64,000 nt of DNA, taken from Tupaia tana. Lineage: Eukaryota; Chordata; Mammalia; Scandentia; Tupaiidae. A program made the translations under genes and the position numbers. The stretch covers positions 8,794,415 through 8,858,414 of the forward strand of contig JAKSZU010000008.1 of assembly GCA_026018925.1 (NCBI GenBank), written 5' to 3'. Below the pieces are notes generated by a model. The model was not told where the DNA came from. It was given only the letters and a program-made list of their open reading frames with translations, and ran no database searches. This document shows positions 46,207 through 57,464 of the stretch, one piece after another. Within the stretch, counting starts at the first letter, position 1. Every line of letters begins with the position of its first letter.

Positions 46207-46385
46207 CTTTCTTTTTTTTTGGCCCCTATTTCTGACCCTCTGTTTTTTTCTACCCTCTTCTCACACTATCTCTGGTGTCTATAGTTGTCTTCCATTCTTT
46301 TTCCCCCCATGTTATATTGATCACACAATTTCTTAAATAATCTAACTACTTTCAATAGCAAGTTCAGCTGGTAATTTCAAGAACA
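46015..46385 (-). mobile_element. Second L1 3' UTR copy, minus orientation
   Basis: Same order as 45490-45965 (ccctaagcatcgtcacagca; ccatccagaatatgctgcat; tttcaatagcaagttcagct), with a (TA)18 expansion at 46169-46204. Lies in tandem with the previous copy. Confidence 0.8.
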
Positions 46386-46737
46386 GCAGTTTTAACTTAA
46401 GGAAATCCTACAGAACTTTGCTTAAAACTTAAAGCCAGGAAACAGGTTAGGATTCTGTTCAAATAGTAGGTACATGAACCTATCCATATCTCGAGACAGG
46501 ACACAAATCCTTAAAACCAGACAACAAAGCCTAGAAGAAAATCAGCAATGTTTTAGTCAAAAGTCATAAAATGCTATTTCACCAGTTCAGTCTCATGTAC
46601 TTTATCTTCTGTTGTGGTTCGATCTTCCTGATTAAATTCTGGGATATAATATTCAACTCCAGACTTGTCCCTGTGATTAAGTTGGCCATTTTCTTAGTTT
46701 TTAAACTCTTATTTCTGTGTGTCTATATTTAATTTTC

Positions 46738-47600
46738 CTAATATAGCACTCCCTTGAGAACTTCTTGGAGATCTGGTCTGGTGCTGATAAATTCTTTCAG
46801 GTTTTGTTTATCTGAGAATTTTCTTGTCTTTTCTTCCCATATGAAGGATAGTCTTGCCGGGTACGGTATTCTTGGTTGAAGTTGTTTTTCCCTTGACACT
46901 TCAAATATATTTTCCCATTCTTTCCTCACTTGCATTGTTTCCAATGAGATGTCTGCTGTTATCCTGATGAGATATCCTTTGTAAGTAACTTGATGTTTCT
47001 CTCTTGCCAACTTAGTATCTTGTCTTTGTCTGTGGTTTTGGTCAATCTGGCTATAATGTGTCTTGGAGAAGATCTTCTTGGGTTGATTCTATTTGGGGTC
47101 CTTTGTATTTCTTGGGACTGGATCTTCGAATGCCTCTCTAGGTTTGAAAAGTTTTCTTGCAGGATTTCATAAAATAGATTACTAATGCTCTTATGAGTCT
47201 CTTTGCCTTCTGGGCTTCTTTATTGCATTTTGGGGGTATTAAGATCACCGAGGGGGCCAACAGTTGGCGTAATAGCTATGTTGCTGGACTCCCATATAGT
47301 CGACCACACTTTGAATCCTGGACCCAGTGGCTTAAACTCATGCCAGGCATGTGTGCATGCGTGCCCAAGATCCCGAGAAGAGAATGGAGGAGAGGGAATT
47401 GCGGTGTGGTCATCCCCACTGGGGGTGATTTCTCGCTTTCTGTCTCTTTGTCTCTGTCTTTCTGGTGAGCACATGTGCCCTGTACCAAAAACCTCTCCAA
47501 ACAAACAAATGAACAAACAAAATCACTGGGATGGTTTATTCATAACATCCTTTCAGTGCAAAATATGTAACATGTTTTGAACCTAGATGTAGACCTTTAT
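46738..47600 (-). mobile_element. L1 ORF1 C-terminal region, minus orientation
   Basis: The minus-strand frame 46738-47010 carries ORF1p C-terminal domain hallmarks: VTYKGYLIRITADISLETMQ, VRKEWENIFEV, PRIPYPARLSF and ISTRPDLQEVLKGVLY. Its stop is near 46738. Upstream ORF1 sequence continues to 47250, is split by the SINE-L at 47252-47515, and fades by about 47600. Confidence 0.88.
47252..47515 (+). repeat. SINE-L, plus orientation, in L1
   Basis: Head gggggccaacagttggcgta, B box actttgaatcctgg, end ccctgtaccaaaaacctctc and a tail of AAAC units. Confidence 0.86.
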
Positions 47601-49740
47601 TTTGGTCCTGGTTTGTTTTATCTTCTTGGTATCAATCCAACATTCTATTATGTTGGGATACCTTTGATTATTTGATCCTGTTTCCTGTTTATAGCTATTT
47701 CTACCAGCTTTGTGCATCTTCTACTTTGTGTAATTGCCTGCTACAGTTTAAATTGGTATTCACAAAAAAGCCAAGACTATTTATGTTACTTGTGTGGACA
47801 TAGATTTTTTTTCATTGCAAGCTAATGATAGAATGAATGCTATTACTTTTTAATTTTTTTCCAGATAATTTTACATTTTGAAGCTAGGGTTAAACAGTGA
47901 CCATTTTGTCCATTATTGTGCTATCAAATGTTAACAGGCATTTGCTTTTAATGGCTGTTTCACATTTTAGTATAAACCAACTTTCTAAAATACTGTCTCA
48001 GAATAGTATACAATTTGTGTTCTTATGGCCAGACTGCGATGGTAATTCCTGTGTTATATTGACCTCATCTTTGATCAAACCGTGAGCTGTTAGAGGCAAC
48101 TAATTGTTCTTTATTTCTATGAGTAATTTATTTTCTTCTAGAGCTTCAGGAGACCAAAAGCACAAAGGTAGTTCAGCATTTTCTTTCTTTGTGTGGTTTG
48201 AATCAAACTGACTGGCACTTGAAGTGTTCTGTCACCCCCACAGAGGACGTTTTTGTCATCTGAATACATTTTAGGTACTATGGATTTTATTCAAAGAGAC
48301 CCTGAAGGAGTTTGTTCACTAATTTAGGATCCCCACGAAATATTCTCCCAGTTTAGAGTCTTTTAAACTTTCAGTCAACAAAAGCAACAGCTTTTATGGT
48401 CCTCAGATGGAGAAATTTATAGTCTGAGACTAATGGACTTTGATTCATTTCCAAAAGATCATGGCATTAGATGTTATTCATATTTAATTGATAATGGCAA
48501 ACTAATATATTATTCTATGTATAGATTACACTATATTAAGTCATCCATTTTTATAATATGAGTGCACCCTGACAATGTGTTATGGTTGTGCAAATGATGT
48601 AAGAAAATGTTAGTATAGGAAGAAGGGGCCTGAGGGACCAGCTCGTTTGCCGATAAAATTGAACAAGTTGCACATACGTGCACACACACACATATACAGA
48701 TGTGTGTGCATTTGTGTATGAACATTAAAAAAAAAACATAAAATCAAATAACCAAAGTCTCTACGCTGTGCCAGGGTTTGTTTGTTTGTTTACTTTTCAG
48801 TGTTCATTTTTTCTTCACTGCCCTTCCTGTCTGAGTCTCTTCCTGTTAAAGCCCACTCTGTTTCAGAATGCTCTTTCAGGATCTTGGATCACACCACCAC
48901 CGCATCTAGAATTGTGACTGTGTAAGGATGTGCCCCCTTCCCCCTTGCCCAGTGCCTTTCATGACCTCCGCTTCATGTTCCTCTCGCCTCTTCACACATA
49001 GCATCTGGGGTTCTCTTTCACCACACGTTGGCACCTGCAGCTCTTCAGCATGGCCGCTGCTCCCCCTGTGTGCATGCCACACCCTGTCTCCTGTCTGTTA
49101 GGCCCTTCCTGTCTTCCACAAAGTCCTGAGCTCTTTTGGCATCCAGCACCGAGAGTCCGTCTTTGAAGCCTGTCCTGCCTACCCCCGCACAGTTAATCAT
49201 TCCCTGCTCTCTGTTGTATCTGAACTTTGCAGTACTTCTTTGTGCCCAAGAATGTATTTGTATGTTTGAAATCCAAATAGTCACACTTACCTTCTCCACT
49301 GGATAGCATGTATCTCCAAGGTGAGGCTCTCTTTATTTTAGTCAGTGCCATTATTATAAGAGGGCAGTGAACTTAACCCAGTGCCCACCAAGTAATGGGA
49401 ACTAAATACAATTTTTTAAAACTAACAAGTGACCTTGTAGAGGACTAGGAATTCATAAGCCATAAAGTGAATGATTAACATCCTACAGAGTGCCCTCCTT
49501 ACCTAGGACCACTGATTCCTCCCTGGGACTCACGGTTGTGCTGTGAAGTTTTCATCAGTGGAGATTTGGTTGTGCTGTTGTCTAGGACCTGGGGAAATTC
49601 CTACTACGTTTGATTAGAAATATCAGGTAGGGTAGTCCAGTGTACATATGTAATATTTACATTTTGAAAATTAGATTATATCATAAAATTTTCTTGGACC
49701 AATTTTTGTGATCTTTCTCAGGTCAGTTACTTTTAAAAAT
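47600..49740 (+). other. Intron, no feature recognised
   Basis: Unique-looking DNA. A short (CA)n near 48682-48690 and a pyrimidine-rich, GC-richer stretch at 48830-49300 stand out, but I see no exon with compatible phase or transposon. Confidence 0.42.
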
Positions 49741-49744
49741 TATG

Positions 49745-49899
49745 TATTGAATTTTATTAATCATGATTATTATTAATTTGCTACAGGGCACATACACTGA
49801 CCAGAGAGAGTGAAAGCAAGCTACCAGGTCTGGGACTCAAACCATGGTTGGCCATGTGGGAGTCCAGTGCCCCAACTACCACACTACCTACTGGTCCCC
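49745..49899 (-). repeat. SINE-S, minus orientation
   Basis: ATT-rich tail, gctacagggcacatacactg, head ending cacactacctactggtcccc. Flanks ggtcagttac (about 49722) and gctcagttat (about 49901) form an imperfect duplication. Confidence 0.82.
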
Positions 49900-50326
49900 A
49901 GCTCAGTTATCTTCGATAATATACCTAAAATGGCCTGGGATGCATACTTGCTCTGCCTGTATTTGAGGTTGATTTCTTCTTTGTTACTGTGTGTGTAACT
50001 CTGGGTGAGTTGCATAACCTCTGAGTTCTGGTTTGTCCACCTGCTTGAGAAGAGATAGTTCCTCATAGGCCTAGTGTGGGGCCTGAGGAAGAGTGACATG
50101 GTGATGAATGTTAAGCATTTAGGACACTGCTTAGCCCAGAATAAAATCTAAGTGCTAGCAACGGCACTGCTGCTAAACTGTGTTTGGCATACATAGAAGA
50201 CCCCTCAGGCTTGCTTGGGTGCAGGGGCTTTGGACTAAAGCATTCCATGGCTTGCTCATTATGTGAATTGGGCATGTTACTTAACCTGCCTGCCTCTGTT
50301 CCTCTTCTTAAAATAGGCATCATGGT

Positions 50327-50563
50327 GTCAGCCTGTGGTGTGGTGGCTGACCTCATGGTTCAAGTTCAGGACCACGCAGCTTGAAAAACATGCGAGGTGC
50401 TTGTATATATGTGCCCAAAATCCTGGAAGGAGGGAGAGGTGGAGGAGAAGGGGTGGCAGTGTGACCATTTCCCATGAGGGAATTTTTTTGCAGTCTCTCT
50501 CTCTTTCTTTTTCTCTTTCTCCTGTGAGGATATGTACCCTCTGGTAAAATTTTTTTAAAAAAA
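50327..50563 (+). repeat. Old SINE-L, plus orientation
   Basis: Diverged head gtcagcctgtggtgtggtgg, B box ggttcaagttcagg, end ccctctggtaaaattttttt. It forms the left neighbour of a young SINE-L. Confidence 0.78.
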
Positions 50564-50572
50564 GGATGTCAT

Positions 50573-50826
50573 GGGAACCAGCAGTTAGCGTAATGGCTAT
50601 GTCGCTGGACTCCCACGTAGTCGACCGCGGTTCGCGTCTCGGACCCGGTGGCTTACAACTCACGCCGGGCGTGTGTGCGTGCGTGCCCAAGATCCCGAGA
50701 GGAGAATGGAGGAGAAGGGATTGCGGCGTGACCATCCCCCCTGGAGGGTGATTTCTCGCTTTCTGTCTCTATGTCTCTCTCTGTCTGTCTGGCGAGCGCA
50801 CGTGCCCTATAGCGAAAAACCTCTCA

Positions 50827-50846
<20 letters not shown>
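50573..50846 (+). repeat. SINE-L, young reference copy, 16-bp target duplication
   Basis: Probably the best-preserved copy: gggaaccagcagttagcgta head, A box, gcggttcgcgtctcgg B box, full body, end ccctatagcgaaaaacctct and an A tail. Duplication aaaaaaaggatgtcat at 50557-50572 and 50847-50862. Confidence 0.95.
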
Positions 50847-50857
<11 letters not shown>

Positions 50858-51301
50858 GTCATAATTTGCCTTACCTCATGGGTTTATGATGAGTATTGAA
50901 TAAGAAGTACATGTGAAACATTTGACACAGAGCTCAGCACATAGTAGGAGCTTAGTAAGTGGTGATTATCTTTACAATTGAAGGGGAAAAACTTGCTGTT
51001 AGAATGACAAGACTATTCAGGCCAGCAAAGAAAGGATAACTTTTTTAAAAATGCATCAGTTCTTTCATAGTATTTGTTTCTATTTATAATCTCTTTACAT
51101 AGTGCTTATTTCAAAATTCATTATAGCTTGGCAAGAAATAACTAGTTACTTTGTTGTGTTTATTGTCACCATCATTCCCAGTTTATGGATAAGATCCTGT
51201 CGGTACTTTCAAGCCACAGAGTTAAAAGAAGAGTTCTGAGTACCTTCTAGCCACGTGACATGAGGAACTTTACCTCATTACCTTGAGCATGCAATATTCT
51301 T

Positions 51302-51576
51302 TTTTTTTTTTTTTGGAGAGGTTTTTGCTATAGGGCGTGTGCGCTTGCTTGTCTCTCTCAAGAGAGAGACAGAGAGACAGAAAGACAGAAAGCGAGAAAT
51401 CACCCCCCGGGGGAATGGCCGCGCCGCAATCCCTTCTCCTCCATTCTCCTCTCGGGATCTTGGGCATGCACGCACACGCACCCGGCGTGAGTTTAAGCCA
51501 CTGGGTCCGGGACTTGAACTGCAGTCGGCTACATGGGAGTCCAATGGCATAGTCATTACGCTAACTGCTGGTCCCA
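51302..51576 (-). repeat. SINE-L, minus orientation, 16-bp target duplication
   Basis: CpG-rich copy with an extra ctctctcaagagagagac hairpin-like insertion near 51352-51370. Duplication agcatgcaatattctt (51286-51301) and agcatgcagtattctt (51577-51592), one mismatch. Confidence 0.92.
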
Positions 51577-52345
51577 AGCATGCAGTATTCTTTGTGGGAC
51601 TCTCTGTTAGGAATCCAGGTGCAGTTGTTCGCATAGACAGCTGATGCAGCGTAGGCTGGGAGATGCTGTCGGCACTGCAGGCCTTCGAAGCGCCTCCGAC
51701 AAGGCAGCTGGCTAGAGACTGTGAAGACAGCTGTCTACTTTGGGACTTCGTACCATCCCTTATAACCGAGGGGAGGCTGTGTGGGCACTGGCTGCTCGGG
51801 GCTGCCTCGGACACAGCATGGTGCAGCTCTTGCTCTCATGGACCCCTGTCTAGTAGGGTGTTTATTTTCAGAAATACTTCAGAAAATGTTTCTGTCCTCA
51901 ATTTGCTATTTTTTTTATATATATATATATCTTATTTGAAAGTGTGCTTAATTCCAGTTCTCTTTTGTTATTGATATTCTAGTAGTTCTCTATAAAATCT
52001 ATAAGCCAGGCAGGCAGCCTTATGAAAAATCTGCGGACACAGAACTGCAAACTCCAGCACCCACTGCGGGTTGTGTTGTAGCAGTGAAGACAAGTGAGAG
52101 ATTGCCAGGCACTTCAGCTGTTTATTGTTCTAATTCAATTTACTTCAGTGGTTGAGTTTCAGTTGACCAGAACCTTGCTGTGAGGAGACAAGCACAAATC
52201 AACTCCCTGGAGTCCGTGCCTTTCAGAGCCTCCCCGCCTCACCCCACCCCACCACCCTGCCAAGTTTTGATGTCCTTGGGCTCTGATGTGACAAAAGATT
52301 CTGTCAGCCTGATGTTGTATGTGATCTGCCACTAATGCCGCTTTC

Positions 52346-52354
52346 CCCCAGTAG
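52346..52354 (+). promoter_or_regulatory. NAGNAG tandem splice acceptor
   Basis: The sequence ccccagtag offers AG at 52350-52351 and again at 52353-52354. Use of the first gives Ile-Glu-Glu, and use of the second gives Lys-Glu, after the shared phase-1 base. Both keep the frame, so the protein can vary by one residue at the start of the PLAT exon. Confidence 0.6.
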
Positions 52355-52554
52355 AAGAAATCCAGCATCCCCAAAGCAGTGAGACTCTTCTGTTAGAAGA
52401 TAAATGGAAGGTGTTAGTGCTGACGGGAAGTACAGGGACTCAAGCCAATGTCACACTCTGGGTGTATGGAGATGAAGGAGTCACTGGGCCAATAAGTCTC
52501 AGCAAGGACAGCCCAGAGCAGCTCTTCCGTCCAGGACAGGAGGATGAATTCCAG
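52352..52554 (+). CDS. Coding exon 6 of 7: N-terminal part of a PLAT/LH2 domain (host gene; candidate long RP1)
   Basis: 203 bp: two bases, then 67 codons, ending in phase 0. Acceptor ctttcccccag, donor gtaaac. Peptide EEIQHPQSETLLLEDK, WKVLVLTGSTGTQANVTLWV, YGDEGVTGPISLSKDSPEQL, FRPGQEDEFQ. The W.V.V.TG...GT.A.V.L.+YG+.G pattern and the F..G..D.F end are PLAT signatures as in LOXHD1 and lipoxygenases. This domain is a beta-sandwich that usually binds membranes or protein partners. The 16.4-kb intron before it is the longest in the window and contains the L1 cluster. Confidence 0.94.
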
Positions 52555-53775
52555 GTAAACAAAATAGGCAGTAATGTTGTTCTTTGACTATTGTTAAAAG
52601 ATATTTCTGTAACATGCATAGAAGAGTGTGAGTTTGTGTGTGTGTTTGTGTGTGTCCTATATAAATTAAGTTTATCAGAATCCCTGTAAACTTGTTATCT
52701 TAATTCCTATTGTAATAATCAAAGGAAACATTTTTGCATATATATCTTGTACATGTACAAGCAAGGAAAGTTATAGAAGAAAATTGCTTTCTTTAAAGAC
52801 AATTTGTTTTAGGCCATTGAGTTGAAGCCGGTCCCATAAACCAGCAACCTCAACTCAAATTAAAACCATCTAGAGATTTCTGGTAATGAAAACTCTCCTT
52901 TCATATACTTGCATATACTTTTAGATGTTGCTCAGCTGAGCTATAGGGGTGTGAAATCATTTTCTTGGCATCTTTATGGGCCGTGTTTGAAGCTCTGCCC
53001 ATGCTCATTCTAATTTCTCTCTCCTTTATTTCTGAGCATCAGAGAATACTGGGCTGTTTTGTTTTGAGTATGGCTGGTTGCCTCTCCTAGTTCCTCAGAG
53101 CTTTGGCCAAATTTCAATTAGGACAATTACATTCCACTCCACTAATCCCCCCTACCTCTGCACTCCCTGCAGGGCGAAAGCTATATGGTTTCTTGGTGCA
53201 CTGTTTAACAGCAGTTGTTCTCCCTGGAGAGTGTTCTGTTTGCCTCCTAAAGCTGGCTAGAGAATAGAGAATGATTGAGGCCAACCCAAGTCACTGGGAA
53301 ACCAAGGCTGTTTGGGGTTGCAGTGCCTGACAGTTACTAACACTGAAGTGGTTTCTAGATCTTCAGACCGGAGCCTGGCATTCTCTTTTGCAATCGTTAA
53401 GTTTTAGTGAAGAAAAGCAGTGGCCTGCAGCCAAGGAGGAGCACTTTGGCTCACTGCACAGGCAGCCCTAGTGTATACTCATAGGGGTTTCAAAAGATTA
53501 TCTGATGATTGTTTAGAACTCGGCATGCATGTTGTTATGGCTGCACCTAGGCAACCCCATAAAGTCCTGTATTTCTGTAGTTATTTCTCATTCTATGCTT
53601 TGTGGTCTATGAATCTATGTGCTGATAAATCTTGTCAGTAAATCCTATTTTTCTGGAAAAATGTGCCCAGGTTCAATCTTGTAATGAATGATATAGATTA
53701 CCAGTTTTTTATATAATAATTGTACATACAGTATGAGTTTTCAATATGGGACTATAATGTGTAATGATTAGATCA
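52555..53775 (+). other. Intron, nothing identified
   Basis: Unique-looking sequence with a short (TG)n-like stretch at 52635-52656. Open frames at 53078 and 53420 have no domain and no matching splice phase. Confidence 0.4.
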
Positions 53776-53779
53776 GGGA

Positions 53780-53945
53780 AAGATACTCAGTCTTGATTGT
53801 GCTTTGGAATCACCTGGGGAATTTTAAAAATTACTGGTGCTTGTTTCTACCTCCAGAGATCCTAGTCTGTTTTGTCTGGGGTTCAGCGTGGGCATTCAGG
53901 TTTTTAGAAGCTCCCCAAGTGGTTCTAAAGAACAGCCAAGGTTGA
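53780..53945 (+). repeat. MER5A-like hAT transposon fragment
   Basis: ttggaatcacctggggaatt, ttttagaagctccccaagtg and agccaaggttgagaa are the conserved order of MER5A (hAT-Charlie), a non-autonomous DNA transposon. Confidence 0.7.
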
Positions 53946-54129
53946 GAATTCCAGTTATCGCACTAGACTGCAAATCAGGTAAGCTGGATTGGATTCTTGG
54001 CTTCCCACAAGTCTTGGCTTAATCGTGTGCCCTTAAATGTGTTACTTAATTTCTTCAGGCCAGCATTATCTTTATGTATAGAATGGAGACAACAATATCC
54101 ATTCTTTCTAATTTAAGAGTGGTCTGAAG

Positions 54130-54131
<2 letters not shown>

Positions 54132-54178
<47 letters not shown>
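54132..54178. repeat. (TA)n(CA)n microsatellite
   Basis: About 22 TA units at 54132-54175 followed by CA units to 54192; a second short (TA)n at 54209-54221 precedes the SINE-L. Confidence 0.93.
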
Positions 54179-54182
<4 letters not shown>

Positions 54183-54240
54183 CACACACACATTACCTTA
54201 AAAACGAATATATATATATATTACCTTAAAAATGAATCCT

Positions 54241-54542
54241 GTTGGGAGCAGCAGTTGAGCAGTTGGTGTAATGACTATGTTGCTGGACGCCCCTGTAGTC
54301 GACCGTGGTTCAAGTCCCAGACCTGGTAACTTAAACTCATGCTGGGTGTGTGTGTGTGTGCCCAAGATCCTGAGAGGAGAATAGAGGAGAAGGGATTGTG
54401 GTGCAGCCATCCCCCTGGGGGGGTGATTTCTCGCTTTCTGTCTCTCTCTGTCTTTCTGGCGAGTGCATGTGCTCTGTAGCAAAAACCTCTCCAAAAAAAA
54501 AAAAAAAAAAAGAAAGAAAGAAAGAAAGAAAGAAAGAAAATA
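54241..54542 (+). repeat. SINE-L with (GAAA)n tail, 10-bp target duplication
   Basis: The head has a 10-base internal duplication (cagttgagcagttggtgtaa). The end ccaaaaaa is followed by A19 and seven GAAA units. Duplication aatgaatcct at 54231-54240 and 54543-54552. Confidence 0.9.
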
Positions 54543-54572
54543 AATGAATCCTACTGACATAGGAAATGTAGC

Positions 54573-54745
54573 AAATTGGTTAAAATTAGAGGCCTCGGCA
54601 TCATGGAGACAAGGTTCAAATCATACAGACCTCACACTAGTTCTGTGACCTCGAATATATTGCTTTTCCTCACTTACCCTGAGTTTCCTCCTTAATATAA
54701 AAGGGGGAATAATACTCACTTAAAAGGCTTGCTGTGAAGTTTAGA
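54573..54745 (+). repeat. MIR, plus orientation
   Basis: Order of caaggttcaaatcatacaga, ctagttctgtgacctcgaat, accctgagtttcctccttaa and aaagggggaataatactcac is a clear sense MIR. Confidence 0.78.
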
Positions 54746-54984
54746 GAATGTTTGGGAACATGTGTGTTTTGTAGTCTGCCCAGCAGATGGGAAGGTCTCG
54801 TAATGACAGATACCATTATAGTCACCAAGAACCGTCCCTTACCTGGTCGTGGGCATTGGATGTTTTCTCCAGTCTTTCTCATTTTCTATGAAGTGAGAGA
54901 AGGGGTTTATCTGGCTCTGAGCTATGAGCTCAGCGATGGAGATGGGGTAGGCCTGGAAGTCCGGGAATCCAGAGTCCAGTAGAC

Positions 54985-55125
54985 CCCAGCCAGCAGCATG
55001 GGCATCACCTGGGAGGGTGTTAGAAATACAGGATCTTAGGCCCCAGCTCAGACCTACTGGATCAGAATCTGCATTTTAACAAGATCCCCAGTAATTTGTT
55101 TTAGCCATGAAGGTTTGAGAAGCCC
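54985..55125 (+). repeat. MER5A-like fragment
   Basis: catgggcatcacctgggagg, tcagacctactggatcagaa, tctgcattttaacaagatcc and ggtttgagaagccc are MER5A hallmarks. Confidence 0.8.
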
Positions 55126-55129
55126 TGGC

Positions 55130-56062
55130 ATAGGTGTTAGGGGCATTGGTACTCAGGCCTCTAGGTAGTCTGAGAACCCTAAATTAGGATTATCTAGCTC
55201 ATGGTTACCGTCTCTTTTTTTTTTCGCTGTGTGTTGATTCTCTTATTTCTTTTTGCGGGTTTTATTGGCCCCTTTTGAATTTGTCTTGCACAATATTTAG
55301 ATTATTGTTTTAATAAAATCCATGTAATTAAACAGAAATGTTTATGCAGTGAACATTATGTCCATTCAACACGTAAAGAAATTGAGGACTGCAAATGTAA
55401 AACACCATCTCCTACTCAGTTTACCTCAGCCAGGAGTCCGATTGAGCTCTCAGAGCTTCCAAAGCCAGCTCTTCACAGTGCTGCTTGGATTAATAAATTC
55501 TCATGGATCACATTAAGAACTAACCAAGCACATACTCAGAGTGGGCAGTTTGTTTTTCTTCCTTGAACTTAGAACATCTAAATCTTAGCCTAAGAGTCAA
55601 AGAATAGAGAAATTTCAGTGTGGAAGGAAGTTCTAGACTCACAGATCCTTTCCATAAGCTTGTAGAAGCCACTATATTTAGCTTTTCTGTGGTGAAAATT
55701 GCTTTCTTTCCTTCTTAAAATAAGAGCCGTCTTCTGTCATTGGAACTCAGAAAGTGTTGGCTTCCGTGAGGAATGTGCGGCAGTCAGAGGACTGAGCATA
55801 TGTCTGCTCTTTACCCTATTCTTTCATCTGACTTTCTACATATTTTTAGTCAAGTCTCATTATATATTTTTTTCCTCATATTTTATGTTTTTGAGGTTCT
55901 GATAGCTTCCTGAGAGGACTTTATCTCTAGACTCTGAAAGAGACCCTGAGACCATTTCAGAAACAAACAAACAAAATGTATTTAGTATGAAGAAAAAAAC
56001 AAAATTTCAATGTCCTTCATTTTAAACTCTGATTTTTTTTTCTTTTTTGGCGTTTTGTTCAG
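55130..56062 (+). other. Intron, nothing identified
   Basis: Unique-looking sequence ending in the acceptor tract of the last exon (gcgttttgttcag). Confidence 0.42.
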
Positions 56063-56149
56063 GTTGAAATAAGAAGTATTGGAACAATATATAAGATAAG
56101 AATAGGACATGATGGAACTAGCCAGCGACCGGAGTGGAGCTTGCAGAGG
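56063..56149 (+). CDS. Coding exon 7 of 7 in window: middle of the PLAT/LH2 domain (host gene; candidate long RP1)
   Basis: 87 bp, 29 codons, phase 0 at both ends. Acceptor gcgttttgttcag, donor gtaattg. Peptide VEIRSIGTIYKIRIGHDGTS then QRPEWSLQR. The F.VEI..IG.+.K+RIGHD......W.L pattern is the most diagnostic part of LOXHD1-type PLAT domains and continues directly from exon 6. The final strands (usually a ..V.V.D...F.C..WL segment) must come from a later exon, which I did not find with confidence before 64000. Confidence 0.94.
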
Positions 56150-56332
56150 GTAATTGTGCTTTTAATTGTGTGGTTCCTAGACATGCTTAATGAAAAGAAG
56201 CAAGCATGCTATGTAAAACAGTGAGAAGTATTACATATTTTCCTAATGGTCATAAATAACGTGGACAAAATTTTTGTGGACAAAAATTCTAAACAAAGTT
56301 CATTCTTGTGAAAGTGTTTTTCTTTTTCTTCC

Positions 56333-56553
56333 TTTTAAAAATGTGCCCTATGGCATGTGTACTCACCAGAGAGAGAGAGAGAATGGGAAGTGGGCACACA
56401 GCAATCCCTTCTCCTCCATCTCTCCTTCCTTTCAGGGTTTTGGGCATAACCACATGTGCCTGGCATGTTTTTCAAGCCTCTGGGCAAGACTCAAACTGTG
56501 TTGTCAGGCAGGTGGAATGCATCTCCTTTAACCAACAGGCCACAGGTTGGCCC
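56333..56553 (-). repeat. Old SINE-L, minus orientation
   Basis: atgtgccctatggcatgtgt, ggttttgggcataaccacat and head ccacaggttggccca. A separate T31 run follows at 56568-56597. Confidence 0.75.
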
Positions 56554-56562
56554 ACAAAAAAG

Positions 56563-56600
<38 letters not shown>

Positions 56601-56895
56601 TAAGGTTTTCATAGTTATATTTGTAAAGGTAATGTGTTTGTGGAAGAAAATATGAATAATACAATTAAGTGTAAAAATAAAAATACTTATTTATTGGTTA
56701 TTAGATGACTATTCTATGGTTCATGTTCTTAAATCTTTTTCACTTTTATGAATCTCTCTCATTTTACCTATCATGTATATATTTTGTGTATATATAGCAG
56801 TATAAAATATATGTAAAATATAGACCTATAAATATATGTATACTATACTAGATATACTACTACTCAGCCAGTTTGCCCTTTTAATGAAATTGAAT

Positions 56896-57175
56896 TGGGA
56901 CCAGCAGTTGGCGTAATGGCTGTGTTGCTGGATTCCCACGTAGTCAACCGTGGTTCAAGTCCTGGACTTGGTGACTTAAACTCACGCCAGGTGCATGTGC
57001 ATGTGTGCCCAAGATCCCGAGAGGAGAATGGAAGAGAAGGGATTGCGGCGTGACCATCCCCCCAGGGGGTGATTTCTCACTCTCTGTCTCTCTGTCTCTC
57101 TCTATCTTTCAGGTGAGCACATATGCCCTGTAGCAAAAACTTCTCAAAAAAAAAAAAAAACAAGAAAGTAAAAAA
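56896..57175 (+). repeat. SINE-L, plus orientation, 10-bp target duplication
   Basis: Head tgggaccagcagttggcgta, B box ggttcaagtcctgg, end ccctgtagcaaaaacttctc. Duplication gaaattgaat at 56886-56895 and 57176-57185. Confidence 0.91.
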
Positions 57176-57264
57176 GAAATTGAATCGTGTTATATATGCA
57201 CTTTGGGACCCTGCCATTTTCTTTCTACTTAATTGTGGTAATAACAATAATTACATTAATAAGA

Positions 57265-57460
57265 ATGTTTATTGAGCACTTGTCACATAGCAGATGCTTT
57301 TCAAATACTATCGTACCTCTGCCTAACAGTAACTCTTTGATTTAGATAGTATTAACATTCCTACCTTATAGATGAGAAAACTGAGACTCAATAAAGTTAA
57401 ATTATTAACTGAAGTCTCTTAATAAATGACCTCACTGTCTGCTAGACTCCAGAGACCGAG
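57265..57460 (-). repeat. MIR, minus orientation
   Basis: ttattgagcacttgtcacat, cctaccttatagatgagaaa and actgagactcaataaagtta are the antisense MIR 3' part and core. Confidence 0.75.
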
Positions 57461-57464
57461 ATCA

